Source of the DNA: Maylandia zebra
Taxonomy: Eukaryota > Chordata > Actinopteri > Cichliformes > Cichlidae
DNA length: 64,000 nucleotides
Assembly: GCF_041146795.1 (NCBI RefSeq)
Contig: NC_135175.1
Span: 37,230,169 to 37,294,168 of the forward strand
Direction of reading: 5' to 3'
Shown: positions 14,734-26,480 of the stretch, one piece after another
Position numbering within the stretch: the first letter of the stretch is position 1
Layout of the letters: the number at the start of each line of letters is the position of its first letter
Program-made: the position numbers and the translations under genes
Notes under the pieces: generated by a model
Told to the model about the DNA's origin: nothing
Database searches by the model: none
Seen by the model: the letters and a program-made list of their open reading frames with translations, nothing else

Positions 14734-15577
14734 TATAAACTTTGCATTAATAAATATTTATATTGACTGAGAGAGCAAGAATCAGACCGATCAAAGATCA
14801 GGTCCAAACAACCTGTAGCATGTGTTCAGGTGCAGTCATGTGATGGGCACGTCTTCCAGAAGTCATTGTTAGGTGAGACGCTCAGTTTGGAGATTTGCTT
14901 CCACAACACGTTTTCTCTTACAGCGCAGGGATGAAAGCAGATAAAATCCACGTTATGCCAATGAGTATTTCTTAAACGAGATGAAGCCTCATTTGCATAT
15001 TTAAAAATCAACCTCCAAACAGTTCATGTCTATAATTAGTCAGTTTCACGATATTATCTGTACATACTGGTTTGCAATAAACATGTATGAAGTTCTGCAG
15101 ATCATATCTTTGCTTTCTCCATGTCAGTTCTTTTCTTGCACCACAAATATTGTCCTTACCTCCAGCACAGCCATCTGGCAGTGACCCTCCGACCTCTGCC
15201 ATAATCCTCAGATGGACCTGGGCCTGCTCATTTAAGCCACACCCACTTCCATCAGTGTTTTCTTTTTTTATCACGAGGTTGGCTGACTGGTTCACTGTGC
15301 ATACCGATAGTGAACCTTACGTTGCTGCTTTCACTTTACTTGAATGTTCAAACTTTTGCATTTGATCCAGTGACTTGGGCTCCTCTAGGGCTGGAGTAAC
15401 CTGTGAGAGCTAGTGATGCTGTTCTACTGCAGATGAATCACCTGAATGAGGAGGTGCGCTCCCCTGTGTTTCATGTTCAGTTACTCTGAATCTCCTCTTC
15501 ACCTCACTCTTATACCTGTTCACCCTGTGTCCCTCCTCTCTAACTCCACTCAGTGTGACATCACCAGCCACCCTCTC
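13468..15577. other. actr3b 3' UTR and downstream intergenic region
   Basis: From 13468 the sequence is the actr3b 3' UTR of unknown length. The first clear AATAAA-rich tract is at about 14698-14733, itself an (AAAT)n/(AAT)n microsatellite. Several short open frames here show no protein family I recognise. Nothing else was identified. Confidence 0.5.
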
Positions 15578-15790
15578 TATTCAATTCAATTAAATTTTAT
15601 TTATATAGCGCCAAATCACAACATAAGTCGCCTCAAGGCGCTTCATAGATACAGAGAAAAACCCAACAATCATATGACCCCCTATGAGCAAGCACTTTGG
15701 CAACAGTGGGAAGGAAAAACTCCCTTTTAACAGGAAGAAACCTCCGGCAGAACCAGGCTCAGGGAGGGGCGGGGCCATCTGCTGCGACCG
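15578..15790. repeat. Dispersed fish repeat, copy A
   Basis: The sequence begins 'ttatttatatagcgccaaat', passes through 'gggaaggaaaaactccctttt' and ends near 'cagggaggggcggggccatc'. A second copy of the same family is at 20466-20680, aligning over most of its length with scattered substitutions. It is non-coding and probably part of a LINE or SINE family common in fish. Confidence 0.8.
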
Positions 15791-15984
15791 GTTGGGGTGA
15801 GAGAAGGAAGACAGGATAAAGACATGCTGTGGAAGAGAGACAGAGGTTAATAACAGATATGATTCAATGCAGAGAGGTCTATTAATACATAGTGAGTGAG
15901 AAAGGTGACTCTCTGAGTCTGCGTCTGTATCTGTCTGTCTATGGTGTCACCCCATCTGTTTGTGAATCTGTCTGTTTAGTTCAA

Positions 15985-16445
15985 TGTCTTGTCTGGTTCC
16001 ATGTGTCTGAGTTTCCTGTTTTATTGTGAAGGTCCGTGTCGTATGTGAGTGTGATCAGTTTACGTTTCCCCTGTCCCGTCAGCCCAGATTCCTCCCAGCT
16101 GTGTTGCCCTCCTGTCTCTCATCCCCTGATTACTGGTGTGTGTATTTAAGCCCTGTGTGTTCTCCTGCCTGTTGCCGGTTTGTCTGTGTAACGCCGTGTC
16201 AGTCTGTTACCCTGTGTTCCACGGTGTCCTGGTCCTCGTCTCTCTGCTTCTCATCCCGTTGTCGTATGCTCCCAGGTCTGTTATTTTTAGTCCTCCCAGT
16301 TTAGGTGTCTTTAGTTATTTGTTATGCCCCACTGTTTGTTTGCCACTACACCTCTGTAAATAAAACCACCGGTATCTCATCCACTGCCTGCATCTTGGGT
16401 CCTTCTTCCAACTCCACACGGCTTGCCATCGGCAGCCATGACAGA
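15985..16445. repeat. Dispersed fish repeat, family B copy 1
   Basis: It shares an ordered set of phrases with 19805-20450: 'tttcctgttttatt', 'ttcccctgtcc', 'gtgtatttaag...cctgtgtt', and a closing stretch with 'aataaa' and 'cgtctgcatttgggtcc' or its equivalent. The family identity is not known to me. Confidence 0.75.
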
Positions 16446-16642
16446 AGGTCCAGATCATCTCTCAGGTCTTTACTGGAGTTTTACCTCTGGTACTCAGACA
16501 GAGTTCATCAGTGTAGATAGTTCTGAGAGTCTTCTTTTGTTGTCTTCCTGCTGCTTCTTCTTTTAAAACTCAAACATTTATTGGAGCTGAACAGGTGTGT
16601 TACAAAGCCAAACCACCAGACACAGTGACAGGAAACTCATCT

Positions 16643-16648
16643 TTTATT
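16643..16648 (-). terminator. Probable pycard polyadenylation signal
   Basis: TTTATT on the plus strand reads AATAAA on the minus strand, about 570 bp downstream of the pycard stop. It is the nearest clean hexamer in the right orientation; another lies at about 16571. Confidence 0.55.
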
Positions 16649-17218
16649 TTCACGTTGATCAGAGTTACAGAAAGAAACATGAAACTCTGACCCTCTGCTC
16701 TCTGACACGTTTGACTTCAACAACATGAAAACAGCCAAAATCCTCATTAATCTGTTGGACTTTTATTCTAATCAGCTCTAAAATGTTTCCATAAAATCTA
16801 ATAAACTTCTCGTTAACATCAGTGTCCGATGAAAATTCTACAAATAAAGTCATTTTCCTGATTGTTTTGTTCTCAGACTGGAAGTCAGAGATCTTGGTTT
16901 CCATCCATCCTGAAGGTTTTCACAGAGCCGACTGTTCAGGTTTGACTCAAAGCCTTGTTTCTGGGACACTTTAGTCCTGAAACCTGCTGAAACTCTGACA
17001 TGTTCTGCTGTTTGAACATCTTTGTTTGTATAAAGACGCATAGAAAATCGTCTCTGTGAAAATCTTTGATGTGAAAACCAAACCAAATAGACGAGCCTCG
17101 CGCTCGTGTTTCTGTAAGTGGATTGGAGGATTGAACATTGAACTGTATCAGCTGCTTCTGGGTGTTACAGATGATTCCTAATTTGCTCTCCTGTGAGTGC
17201 TGAACATCTGGCAGTGCG

Positions 17219-18093
17219 TCACATCAGCTGCAGCTCCCGTGAAAGGCACGGATCCACCTCACAGAGAGCGGCGATCAGAGCCGAGCTGCCCTGGGATCCT
17301 TTTCTGCGCACCACGTCGATCACCTGTCGGGCTTTATCCGCCCTGCTCCTCACTCCGCCTAAATCCATTTCATCATCGATGATGACGCGGCGCTCCAGGA
17401 GTTTATCCAGCAGCTTCCTCAGGACGGGTTCGGACACTCTGTCGATAAACTGAGAGCGAACGGCCGCCAACTTCTCCTCTGCCGAGGAGTCGGCGGCGGT
17501 CTTTGGCAGATCGGGACCTGGAAGACCTGTGAGAGAGAGGAGGACGGATTAATGCCGAGGTCAGAGTGAGGCCGAAGACCTCCGACCACGGGAGCCTCAG
17601 AGTTCCTGAGAACATCCAATCCAGCAGCTCCGACTCGGGCGGCTCCTTCCATCAGCTGTTTGCTCTGAATGCACCTTAAAAGGGAGAGAGACACTCTGCA
17701 CACACTTCCTGTTTGCACGTCCTGTCACAGCGTGACGCTGCTCTGACCCTGATGATGTCACCTGAATGTCAAATGCTCAAACAGGTTAAAGGAAGTGCAC
17801 GCCTGCCCACAGCCTCACTGACCTGCAGGTTGACCCATGACCTTTCGCAGCTTCTTCACCAGGTCGTTCCTGTTGATCTTCTTAAAGATGCTCTCCATCA
17901 CCTGCACGGCTCCGTCCATGTCATACTTCTGCACCATCAGATCCACGGCGTCGCACCGCTCCGCCGTCGACAGCCGGGTCACTTTGATGGGCTCGATGTC
18001 TCTAAACCGCTCGTTCTTCAGGTTCCACTTGAAGGTCTTGAATTCCTCATCTGTTATGTCTTCCAGGATGTTGACGAGGTCCGGCTCCGTCAT
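17219..18093 (-). CDS. ASC-like inflammasome adaptor (PYD + CARD), two exons
   Basis: ASC links sensor proteins to inflammatory caspases: its pyrin domain polymerises with sensors and its CARD recruits caspase-1, forming a cytosolic speck. Exon 1 (18093-17823, minus strand) encodes about 90 residues of a pyrin domain: MTEPDLVNILEDI, EFKTFKWNLK and the hallmark INRNDLVKKL near the end. Exon 2 (17526-17219) encodes a short linker (about PGPDLPKTAADSS) and a CARD-like helical domain (RSQFIDRVSEPVLRKLLDKL, then DKARQVIDVVRRKGSQ and LCEVDPCLSREL). Donor and acceptor are GT-AG and join in phase 1. The total is 192 codons, against about 195 in human ASC. The start is the first ATG after an in-frame upstream break. 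The gene is convergent with actr3b. A diverged paralogue of pycard is the main alternative, but only ASC has this exact two-domain layout and size. Confidence 0.9.
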
Positions 18094-19804
18094 CTCGGCT
18101 TCCTGCTAGCATCAGAAAACACTGTGATCAGACTCTGATGCATCATGGGTAATGAGCGCACGCGGGTGTAAAGCGATGACGCAGATCCAGCTTTACACTG
18201 TGAGAGCGCCGACGTGAAACACAGTCAGTGTTAGCAAACATCTCCAGTAATAAATCAGTGCACCACAAACACATGGACGACTATGACAGAGGCACAGAAA
18301 GAGGCGGGGTTTAGTTCAGGAAGGAGGCGTGACCTGGAAGTATCTGCCCTCATCAGCGCTGTCTGAATTCTCCACATGTTATGGACTAAAGGCACTTCAG
18401 TGCTTCCTTTACTTCCTTTAGCAGAGGACACACTGGAGCATCCTTTGTGAAAGGGGAGGAGCAAAAGGCTTCCCCAAACGAACACAAATATTCAAGCATG
18501 ACCTCTATGAACTCTGCAATAAAAACTACTTCCTGTTGCTGCACGAACAACATGGGTTCATACAGAGTCTGTATGATGTGTATGTGATGGTAACGTGTTC
18601 TGTGTGGTCAGTTTGCATTAATGTTCTTTAAACTGGTCAGGATCATCACCCAGTTCGGCTGTGGGTCAGCTGGGATACAGGATGGATGGAAGGAACTTTA
18701 AATCCCGTCCACGGCCGTCAGTCCCAAACTCACAGAGATCTTCAAAAAGCAGACGCCAGCAAGGCGGAGCCTAAAGGTGCCTCAACTCGCACACGACTTA
18801 TCTTTCACAGGCTGTTCTCGTTTACTCGGCCTGCACAAAACAAACAAAACGCAGAAGCAGTGGACACCCCCGACACCAATCAGGAGTCGGGAATGTCAGC
18901 ATGCCCCGCCCTCAGCTGTTTCCTGCCACTGCAGCTCAAACTGGTTTGAACCTGATCTCAGATTAAAGATGGTGCGATCACACACAGCTGGCTGATGATG
19001 AAGTGTGAAAGAAGGAGCAAACCCTGCAGATGTTCTCAGCAGGTTTACAAAGATGGCCTCCAGCTGCTTTTAATCGACACCAGCGAGAGCAGACGTCAGG
19101 CTCGCAGGAAGGAAACCTTCTGTGGCGCTCGCCCTTAACGGCCAAGCCAGAATCTCCCAGGCGACCCTGAAGCTGACGAGGAGCTTCAGGTAGAAACGGC
19201 AGACACACTCACCTTTCAGCTCGGAGCGATGACAGAGATAGGAGCGCTTCCACTCGCCGGTGCCTGTCAGACGGGCTTCAGGGCTGCTGCTCTGCCAGTT
19301 GTGAGGCGCTGCTCAGACTGACTAATGTCAGAGGTTTGGCTTCTTCTTTCATGCTTCCTGTGTTAGTGCGACACAGGAAGAAGACATCTGCTCACCATCA
19401 ACCTCTCTCACATCTGTCTACATCAGGGAAATGCAAAACACAAAGAAAAGAATGGACCTCGTAAAGACACCAGTGTGGCCCGCTGAACATCTTTGGAAAA
19501 TGCATGTGATGACATCGATATGTGAGTTTTGACTGTATCGCACAGCTTTTAGTTTTCCTCACAGATTACCCCCCCCCCACCAGCGCTCACATTAACTGTG
19601 ATCCACACTAACACGAAGGGCGGCCTCACTGGTTCAGCCCAATGGAGGTGGAAGTGGGCTGTATGTGGGTTAGTGAGGTTTGCACACGTGTCACTGACCT
19701 GCTTACTTTTCAGGTGCAGCGAGGTCAGCCACTAAACCTGAGCGAAAGCAAACATTTGAGCTGCTGAAAGAAAAAAAACAACTTACAAATTAAAATATCT
19801 GTGT
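18094..19804. other. pycard upstream region, no gene identified
   Basis: The sequence contains the likely pycard promoter (minus strand) close to 18100-18250. No TATA box or conserved exon was recognised. A C-rich run (about nine Cs) is near 19569. The small open frames here look spurious. Confidence 0.45.
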
Positions 19805-20450
19805 CACAGGCTGGGTCTCTGACCCAGCGCTCTGAGTTCATTTTGTATTTGTCTCATTTTAGATATGTGATTAGTTTGTGTCATTCCTATTTAGCTTTAG
19901 TTAAGGAAAGGCAGTTATTATTTATTGTTTCCTTGGTTTCTATTTTTGAGTTCTTGTATCGTTCATCACGTGTTAGGTCTGTTAAGCTTGTGTTGTCATG
20001 TCTAGTTTCAGTGTTTCCTGTTTTATTTTGAAGGAGTCGTGTGTTCTTTGTTCATTGTATTTAGTTTCACTTCCCCTGTCCTGTCATTAGGTTCATGTCA
20101 GTCAGCTGTTCCTCCATGTGTTCCCACTTCCCCTAATCACCTCCTGTGTATTTAAGTCCTGTGTTTTCAATGTGTCATTGTCAGATCGTCTGCTTTGTTT
20201 GCAAGCCAAGAAGTTGCGTCAAGTTTCCTCATGTCAAGTCCATGTTCCTGTTGTAGGTTTTTAAGTTAATTTAGCTCACCCAGTTTAGTTTATTGTTAGC
20301 CTTGCATTTTGCCTTTTGTTTACAGTTATTTTGCCAGCCTCAATAAATAGCTCGTTTTCTGTTATTCAAGTCATGTTTCACATTTTGTTTCCGTCTGCAT
20401 TTGGGTCCACCCTTCACTCTACACACAGTCAGCCCTGCTGATTGTGACAA
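19805..20450. repeat. Dispersed fish repeat, family B copy 2
   Basis: The longer copy of the family also seen at 15985-16445. It begins with 'ggctgggtctctgacccagc', a small hairpin, and ends near 'agccctgctgattgtgacaa'. It is non-coding. Confidence 0.75.
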
Positions 20451-20465
20451 TCTGAAAAGAAATAA

Positions 20466-20680
20466 TTTCTATTTTCAGTTTCAGTTTTATTTATACAGGA
20501 CTAAATCACAACAACGGTCACCTCAAGGTGCTTTATACTGTAATGTAGACCCTACAATGATACATACAGAGAAAAACCCAACAATCAAATGACCCCCTAT
20601 GAGCAGCACTTTTGCGACAGTGGGAAGGAAAAACTCCCTTTTAACAGGAAGAAACCTCTGGCAGAACTTAAACAAAGCAA
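20466..20680. repeat. Dispersed fish repeat, copy B of the 15578 family
   Basis: Matches 15578-15790 through 'aaatcacaacaacggtcacc', 'acagagaaaaacccaacaat' and 'gggaaggaaaaactccctttt'. It lies directly downstream of the family B copy 2 repeat. Confidence 0.8.
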
Positions 20681-21393
20681 ATACAAAACATTTGAAGGTG
20701 TTTTCAGGAACAGCAGCCTCATAGGGGCCGCTGTGAGGAAACGCCCTGACAAACACGGCGATGTTTGAAACGACTGACGCTGACAGGAAACGGTGCAAAA
20801 GCTGAAACGAACCCACCAATGAACTGAAAGACTGTGGAGAGCCTTGGCCCAGCAGCCTCCATGCTGCTGCTTTCAAATGTCTCTCTGAGGACTTTAGCTT
20901 CAAGTTTCGTGGATTTCACAACCTGAAACACAGTCCGTCTCTGAGTGCTCACTCAGAGACAACATCTTTCACGTGGAACAGTGGAACGCATTTCACAAAC
21001 GGATTTTGTTACACGGGCATTTTGTCGTACTACAGGCAAAATATTGCCATTAAGTGCCTTTGTAACTTGAATTTTTCATTAAATGCGGTCTTCATAAGCC
21101 GGGGTTCCACTGTACTGGTGATGGGTCGGTCGCAAACGAAATGGCTCTTAGAGCCGACACTTTGAAGTGAATGATGTGAGCCGGATCCTTATAGAGATTG
21201 ACGGACCACGTGACTTTCGCACATTGCTTTGTGGGTACCCGTGGCAACAAAATCAAAACACTGCATCAAGCGCTAGTATTTCCAGCACCGGTAATCATTA
21301 ATTCTGCGGTTTTAATCCCTACTTGCATTTTATTTGCCCCAAAAACAGTTCTGTACAAAACGATGGAGAACACGGCAGGTCTGTACAAAGACA

Positions 21394-21722
21394 GACGTAA
21401 ATGGCCTGTATTTATATAGCGCTTTACTAGTCCCTAAGGACCCCAAAGCGCTTTACACATCCAGTCATCCACCCATTCACGCACACATTCACACACTGGT
21501 GATGGCAGCTACATTGTAGCCACAGCCACCCTGGGGCGCACTGACAGAGGCGAGGCTGCCGGACACTGGCGCCACCGGGCCCTCTGACCACCACCAGTAG
21601 GCAACAGGTGAAGTGTCTTGCCCAAGGACACAACGACCGAGACTGTCCAAGCCGGGGCTCGAACCGGCAACCTTCCGATTACAAGGCGAACTCCCAACTC
21701 TTGAGCCACGATCGCCCTTGTC
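21394..21722 (-). mobile_element. SINE-like element with tRNA-type head
   Basis: It starts with 'tgtatttatatagcgctttac' on the plus strand and ends with 'gggctcgaaccggcaacctt', which on the minus strand resembles a tRNA B-box region. The minus-strand reading therefore places a tRNA-like head near 21722 and the tail near 21394. This is a widespread fish repeat and not a functional tRNA gene. Confidence 0.7.
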
Positions 21723-23135
21723 AGTCACGTGACGCAAAGGCAAAAAAAGAGTATGAGGAAAAAATTAAAGGAGTGAAAAGGTGAGACTCACACGAGCATA
21801 CAGAGTGGAGTAAGGACGTTAGCATGCTGCCCAACTTTCATCACGCACATATTTACTATTATATGGTCCTAATTGTGAGTGCATACACTCACAAAATGTT
21901 TAGTAACTTCAGATCCCTGCAACAAGCCCAGGTCCAGTTTACTTTGGTGATTTGGACTATTCCATCTCACAGCTGTTGTTACAGGACAACGCGTCTATTT
22001 GTTGTTTCAGGTTGTAATATTACACAACATTTTCAGATGTAATAGAAATAAAATGAGTGTTTCGTAATTCATTCAATTTATTGTCTTTATTTATAACTGG
22101 CATTATTGTTTCATTCTATTATAGAATCTTACAAGAAAGAGGCAAAATTGTATTTCATCAGCTTTATTAGCTGCTTCGGTGAAAAACAAATCAACAATGA
22201 AAAAAACAAAACAAAACAACATTGCAAAACAACTTACTGGAAAACAGTTATTCATCACTTGATTGCTTCAATACAACACTTGGGCACATATATGCGGGAC
22301 GCTTCGTGGCTGTTTTGATAGCGCTCTCTCTCTTAACCAATCAAATCTCACTGTGGTAGCAGCTTTAAACTCTGTATGACCCAGGTTGATAGAGGGGCCC
22401 AGTCTGGATCACATTCTTGTATTTTGTTGGCTGGTTTGCCTACAAAACACAACAAACATTAGCACGCAAAGCCACAGTGAACAAAGCAGCATAGCGCAGC
22501 AAATTCAATTCAAATCAACATAAGACTTATTTGTAACCTAAATCAACAATTATGTTATGATAAATGATAAATTACGTAATAACTACAACAGAAAACTGAC
22601 CTTTGTGGAAATACTTGGAGCAGACTAACATGTGAGCTGGAGTGTTCTGGGACATTATATTTGGTCTGCAATCCAGGCCATCCGTCATGTTCATGTTCAA
22701 GCCATGAAACATGGCTTGAACAATTTCTCTTCAACGATGTAATCCGATTACAACCGATTTCTTTACCCGTCGGCTTCCTGTGGCTGTCATGCGACCGGCT
22801 ATTGCAGTTAATAATACAACAGCTTCTTGCCATTATTTGTGTTTCTTTTTATCGCTGTGTGACTGTTTTCATGGGAAAGCCTGCGTGGGCTAGTACTGCT
22901 TGCCACTTGTTCCCAGAATCCTTTGTGGTTTTACCCCGGAATGACGTCACATTTTCACTCTCTATTGGGAGCCGTGTTTTTTTGCGCAGAGCAGAGACTG
23001 GAGGGGTGCAAACAGAGCCTTGCGTTTGGCAACAGCAGTAGCACACGAAAAGAGCAGGAGGGAGAGAGACAGAAAGAGAGCTGGGAGCAACAACAAGACA
23101 CAACATCGTTACATTGGAAAGGTATGTTAAAGAAA

Positions 23136-23310
23136 ATGAGTGACATCAAGAAAAGAAGCAAAATCTGGAACCATTTAAATTTTATTGACACTAAAAGGCA
23201 GAGTGTAGAGTCTGCAAGAAAAGACTATCATATAGAGCCGGCTCCACAAACAACCTGCACAGGCACCTGAGAACTGTCCACCCATCAGTGCAATGGAAAA
23301 ATAAAACACA
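23136..23310 (+). pseudogene. Broken BED zinc finger of the hAT element
   Basis: One frame reads KKRSKIWNHLNFID, the aromatic start of a BED finger. The remainder, AECRVCKKRLSYRAG then TNNLHRHL, lies in another frame, so a single-base shift near 23200 breaks the finger. The C-x2-C and H-x-x-H ligands are all recognisable across the two frames. This is a transposon relict. Confidence 0.75.
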
Positions 23311-23583
23311 GTTAGTTGAGTGTGATATTAATATTTCTAAATGCCAACTTTTCCCTTAATTAAAGACCTGGGCTTTCATTTTTTTTCTTTGTGTTTTGCA
23401 TATTTTAATCAATATTTTATTGTGTTGTGGTTTGCAGTATCTTGTGTTGTTTCCTTTAAATTTGTTTAAAAGGAAAAATCTGAAACTTTAAATAGTTAAA
23501 AGTTGAATTGTACATAGTTGCTTTTTGGATTTTATAATTTTTTTTTTACATTTTGTGAATAAATAAAAGACTATTTATATAAT

Positions 23584-24000
23584 AATCAGAATCAGAATCA
23601 GAATACTTTATTGATCCCTGGGGGAAATTATTTTTTGTTACAGTGCTCCATTATAAACCAACATTAAGACAAGACAGACAATACGCTAACTAAGAATAGT
23701 ACAATATATACATATATATACATACATACATACATACATACATAAGTCACTCATAAATAAATAGCTTAAAAAGAAACATGTGTAGTTATAGCAGCAAACA
23801 GTGTGTTAAGTGCATGCGTTGTACAGAGAGATGGCCACAGGCAGGAAAGATTTCCTGTGTCGTTCAGTGGTGCTTTTCGGTAATCTCAGTCTCTCACTGA
23901 ACGAGCTCCTGTGACTGACCAGCATGTCATGGAGTGGGTGGGAGGTGTTATCCAACATTGTCTTTATCTTGGACAGCATCCGCCTCTCCAACACCACCTA
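23584..24000 (-). mobile_element. Rex-type LINE 3' UTR fragment
   Basis: It opens with 'cagaatactttattgatccc' after three AATCAG units, then continues through 'caggaaagatttcctgtgtc' and 'gtcatggagtgggtgggagg'. The latter is related to the Rex1 3' UTR at 2060-2200. It is truncated and non-coding. Confidence 0.7.
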
Positions 24001-24225
24001 ATAAACATATATAAATAAAACCACTTTTTTTTTTTACATTAGTAGTTAATTTTGTGCATAATTTTATATTGCTATTGATAATAAATTAATTAATGCAACC
24101 AAACAACCTGAAGAACCGCTTGGGATCCGAAAGTCCGGGTCTTTTTTTAGTGAGTCGAGCCGAAAGAGTCGGTTCTCTAAAAAGAGTCGGAATTCCCATA
24201 ATTAAAGAGCACGAAGAAGAAGTCG

Positions 24226-24535
24226 GTGTTTGTTTGTCCTAGTGCGCAGGCGTCATGTGAGGGTGCAGTTCCTGCTGCGGCCTTCGGGGGCGGCAGAGCG
24301 CGGCACAGCGGCGAAGAAGAAGAAGAATTAGCAGCGGCGCCAAAAGCGAGCTGCTCGGTCCCGCTCATTTCTCCGCTTCCAGCCGCTTTAAAGACCCGCA
24401 GCATGAGGCCTAGAGCGGCCCGCGGAGCTCACAGCGCCGGTGCACAGCCGCCAGCTAACGGGTCTGAGTAACGGCTAACGGCGGCTTCACGGAGGAGACG
24501 AGGCGCTGTGACGTCACTGAGAATTAAGGTTTGTT
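24226..24535 (+). promoter_or_regulatory. CpG-rich promoter-like region, possible 5' exon of the modular gene
   Basis: After kilobases of AT-rich transposon DNA the sequence becomes GC- and CpG-rich. It contains several 'gcggc' clusters and a consensus CRE (TGACGTCA) near 24510. A 'taag|gtttg' donor-like site near 24527 could end a non-coding first exon of the gene whose coding exons start at 27006. No conserved protein is encoded. Confidence 0.45.
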
Positions 24536-25118
24536 TTTTTGAATGAATCTTTATTCGAACAAACAGGAGCAGCAGCTACCAAAGTAATTAGATTACCGGA
24601 AGTCTGCTCAGAAGTAAAATCAGGCCAAACAAACAGACTGAAGTTTGTTTTCTATTGTTTATTTGCGAGAGTAAAAGAGTGACGTCTTCAGCGTGTAAGG
24701 TTGGAGGTTGATCGCGTGAGGCTGTGAGCAAATCTAGTCTCGAGGTCACAACGAAACCAAACACAGTTACATGAGTTCAGAGGAGAGCTGAGGGCGCAGC
24801 CTGGGGGTCCAGAGGTGGAGGGCGGGTCGGTGAGGAGGTTATCCACAGCTTGAACAATAAAGTTGTGCTCTGACGTATTTAAACTGTAAACGTTGTTTCT
24901 AAACTGAAGCCATCGTTAGAGTCCTGCTCTCCTTCTTTCTGATCTGAGAAAAGCGCCTTTACTTTTCTTTATATGAAGATCGTCAGGTTTAAACAGCTGC
25001 GTCTCCACCAATGACTGTAGAAAGCATGGACGACGCGACAGCGCTTCCTCCCATTGTGCAAATTTATTTTTAAAGAACTTTATTTACAAACAACAGTATA
25101 ACATACAAGGCGCCATCA

Positions 25119-25560
25119 TTAATCCGAATATGTAATATCCTGGGTTGAGCATTTTCTTTGCAAGCTCCTTTGACCAGGAAGTGAAATATACTTTTTTCTT
25201 ATCGCCATAACCGCCATGGTCTCAAATGCTTTCAGGATATAATTTCTTTTAACCGGATTCGGGCAAATTTCACTTATCAAAATATTCCTGATCACCTTGT
25301 TTGTAAACCTGCTGTCACCAAATTCAACTCCAGCTATGCAGAGCTGCCTCAGTCCAGGAGAAATCTTAGAGTGCACAATATCTTCTTTTATCATTGATCT
25401 CAAAGAGACTGGGATGGCTTTCATCAGGGATTTATATCTCTTAGCAGTACATCTTACATCAAATTTCTCACAAAACGTGTCATGTTTTAATAAGACCCCA
25501 TTCTCGGGTGGGTTCCTCTGGGAAATTCGGTTTCCAAAAGCACAGCACTGACAGAAGATA
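25119..25560 (-). mobile_element. LINE-1/Tx1-like ORF2 remnant
   Basis: About 145 residues are open on the minus strand, including RYKSLMKAIPVSLRSMIKED, FGDSRFTNKVIRNIL and NPVKRNYILKAFE. These resemble the region after the reverse transcriptase in fish L1/Tx1 ORF2 proteins. The fragment has no start of its own and ends in an AT microsatellite. Family assignment is from memory and tentative. Confidence 0.5.
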
Positions 25561-25567
25561 GATAGAT

Positions 25568-25618
<51 letters not shown>
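25557..25618. repeat. (GATA)n/(TA)n microsatellite
   Basis: Three GATA units pass into about 24 TA dinucleotides. On the minus strand this extends the adjacent open frame with meaningless Tyr-Ile repeats. Confidence 0.97.
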
Positions 25619-25621
<3 letters not shown>

Positions 25622-25634
25622 TTTTTTCCACCCT

Positions 25635-25812
25635 GATTTACGAATAAATTCTTTACAAATCCTACCATGTGGATTCATGGATTTTTTTTTCACATTCTGT
25701 CTCTCACAGTTGAAGTGTACCTCTGGTGCAAATTACTGACCTCTGTCATCATTTTAGGTGGGGGAACTTGCACAATCGGTGGCTGACTAAATACTTTTTT
25801 GCCCCACTGTAT
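25635..25812. mobile_element. Tc1/mariner transposon end
   Basis: The tail 'ggtggctgactaaatacttt', then 'tttgccccactgta', is a Tc1-type terminal repeat very common in fish. The preceding 'tgaagtgtacctctggtgca' belongs to the same element's 3' region. The other end is missing. Confidence 0.75.
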
Positions 25813-26369
25813 ATATGTATATGTATATATGTATATATGTATAGCTACTTGTAATAAAAGTACAGTAACAGTAATTAGTGACTGAGCAGCCCGGAGCGTT
25901 TCTCTGGATTTCTTTAGTAAATTCATTCATCTGCACAGATTAGCTAAACGAACCCTGACAGCCGAGTCCTCATCTTAGCTAGCTAGGTCTCAGGACCGAG
26001 CTAAGGACGGTAGTTATGGATTAGCTGACAAACACTTTTAACTTACCGAAAAGAAAAAAAAAGTGCAGCGGGGCCTCGGGTCCTTCTGTCAGGTAGTCCA
26101 GTTTACTGAAGAACACCTCAGGCTGTCAGGTTAAAACACTCGGTCGTGTCTTCGTAGCGTAAACGCTGGTCCTCCTCTCAGAGCCTACGCTCTATCTGCT
26201 ATTCCCGAACAGAGATACGCAAGTTTCTCCGTGACTGCAGCTGCCAGTCAAAGCTGCTATGATGATGTTTCACCCCAATTTAACATCACCGTGGTAGGAA
26301 TTAGAATCAAACTTATGGGAGAGGAGACTCATTGGAGACAAAAGAAAGAATCTTTGGAAAAAATTATCT

Positions 26370-26480
26370 GAGGAGAATTAATTATGACCTATACTGCAGC
26401 CAGAAACCAGGGGGCGATAGAGACGTTTTGGCTTCACTTTTGGGCTGTCGTGTCCTCCATGTTTTCTACAGTCATTGGTC
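26370..26480. repeat. Dispersed fish repeat
   Basis: 'cagggggcgatagagacgtt' followed by 'ttggcttcacttttgggctg' and 'gtcctccat' matches a short repeat I recognise as widespread in fish genomes. It accounts for the small open frames at 26332-26592. Confidence 0.55.

Larger units (their letters stand above)
21105..24190 (+). mobile_element. Decayed hAT (ZBED-type) element with nested insertions
   Basis: The edges are marked by sequence rich in 'ggctcttagagccgac' (left) and 'gccgaaagagtcggttctct' plus 'agtcggaattcccat' (right), characteristic of a fish hAT family. Inside is a BED-type zinc-finger remnant at 23136-23310. Two other repeats have inserted: a SINE-like element at 21394-21722 and a Rex-type LINE 3' end at 23584-24000. 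No full transposase remains. The outer edges are approximate because no target duplication was found. Confidence 0.65.

Noticed and set aside
21640-21722. Possible tRNA gene on the minus strand
   Set aside because: There is a B-box-like string but no foldable cloverleaf I could draw, and it is joined to a standard fish SINE-like body.
24226-24471. 81-codon frame in the CpG-rich region as a first coding exon
   Set aside because: It ends in a stop before any donor, and its Ala/Pro/Arg-rich composition follows from GC content.
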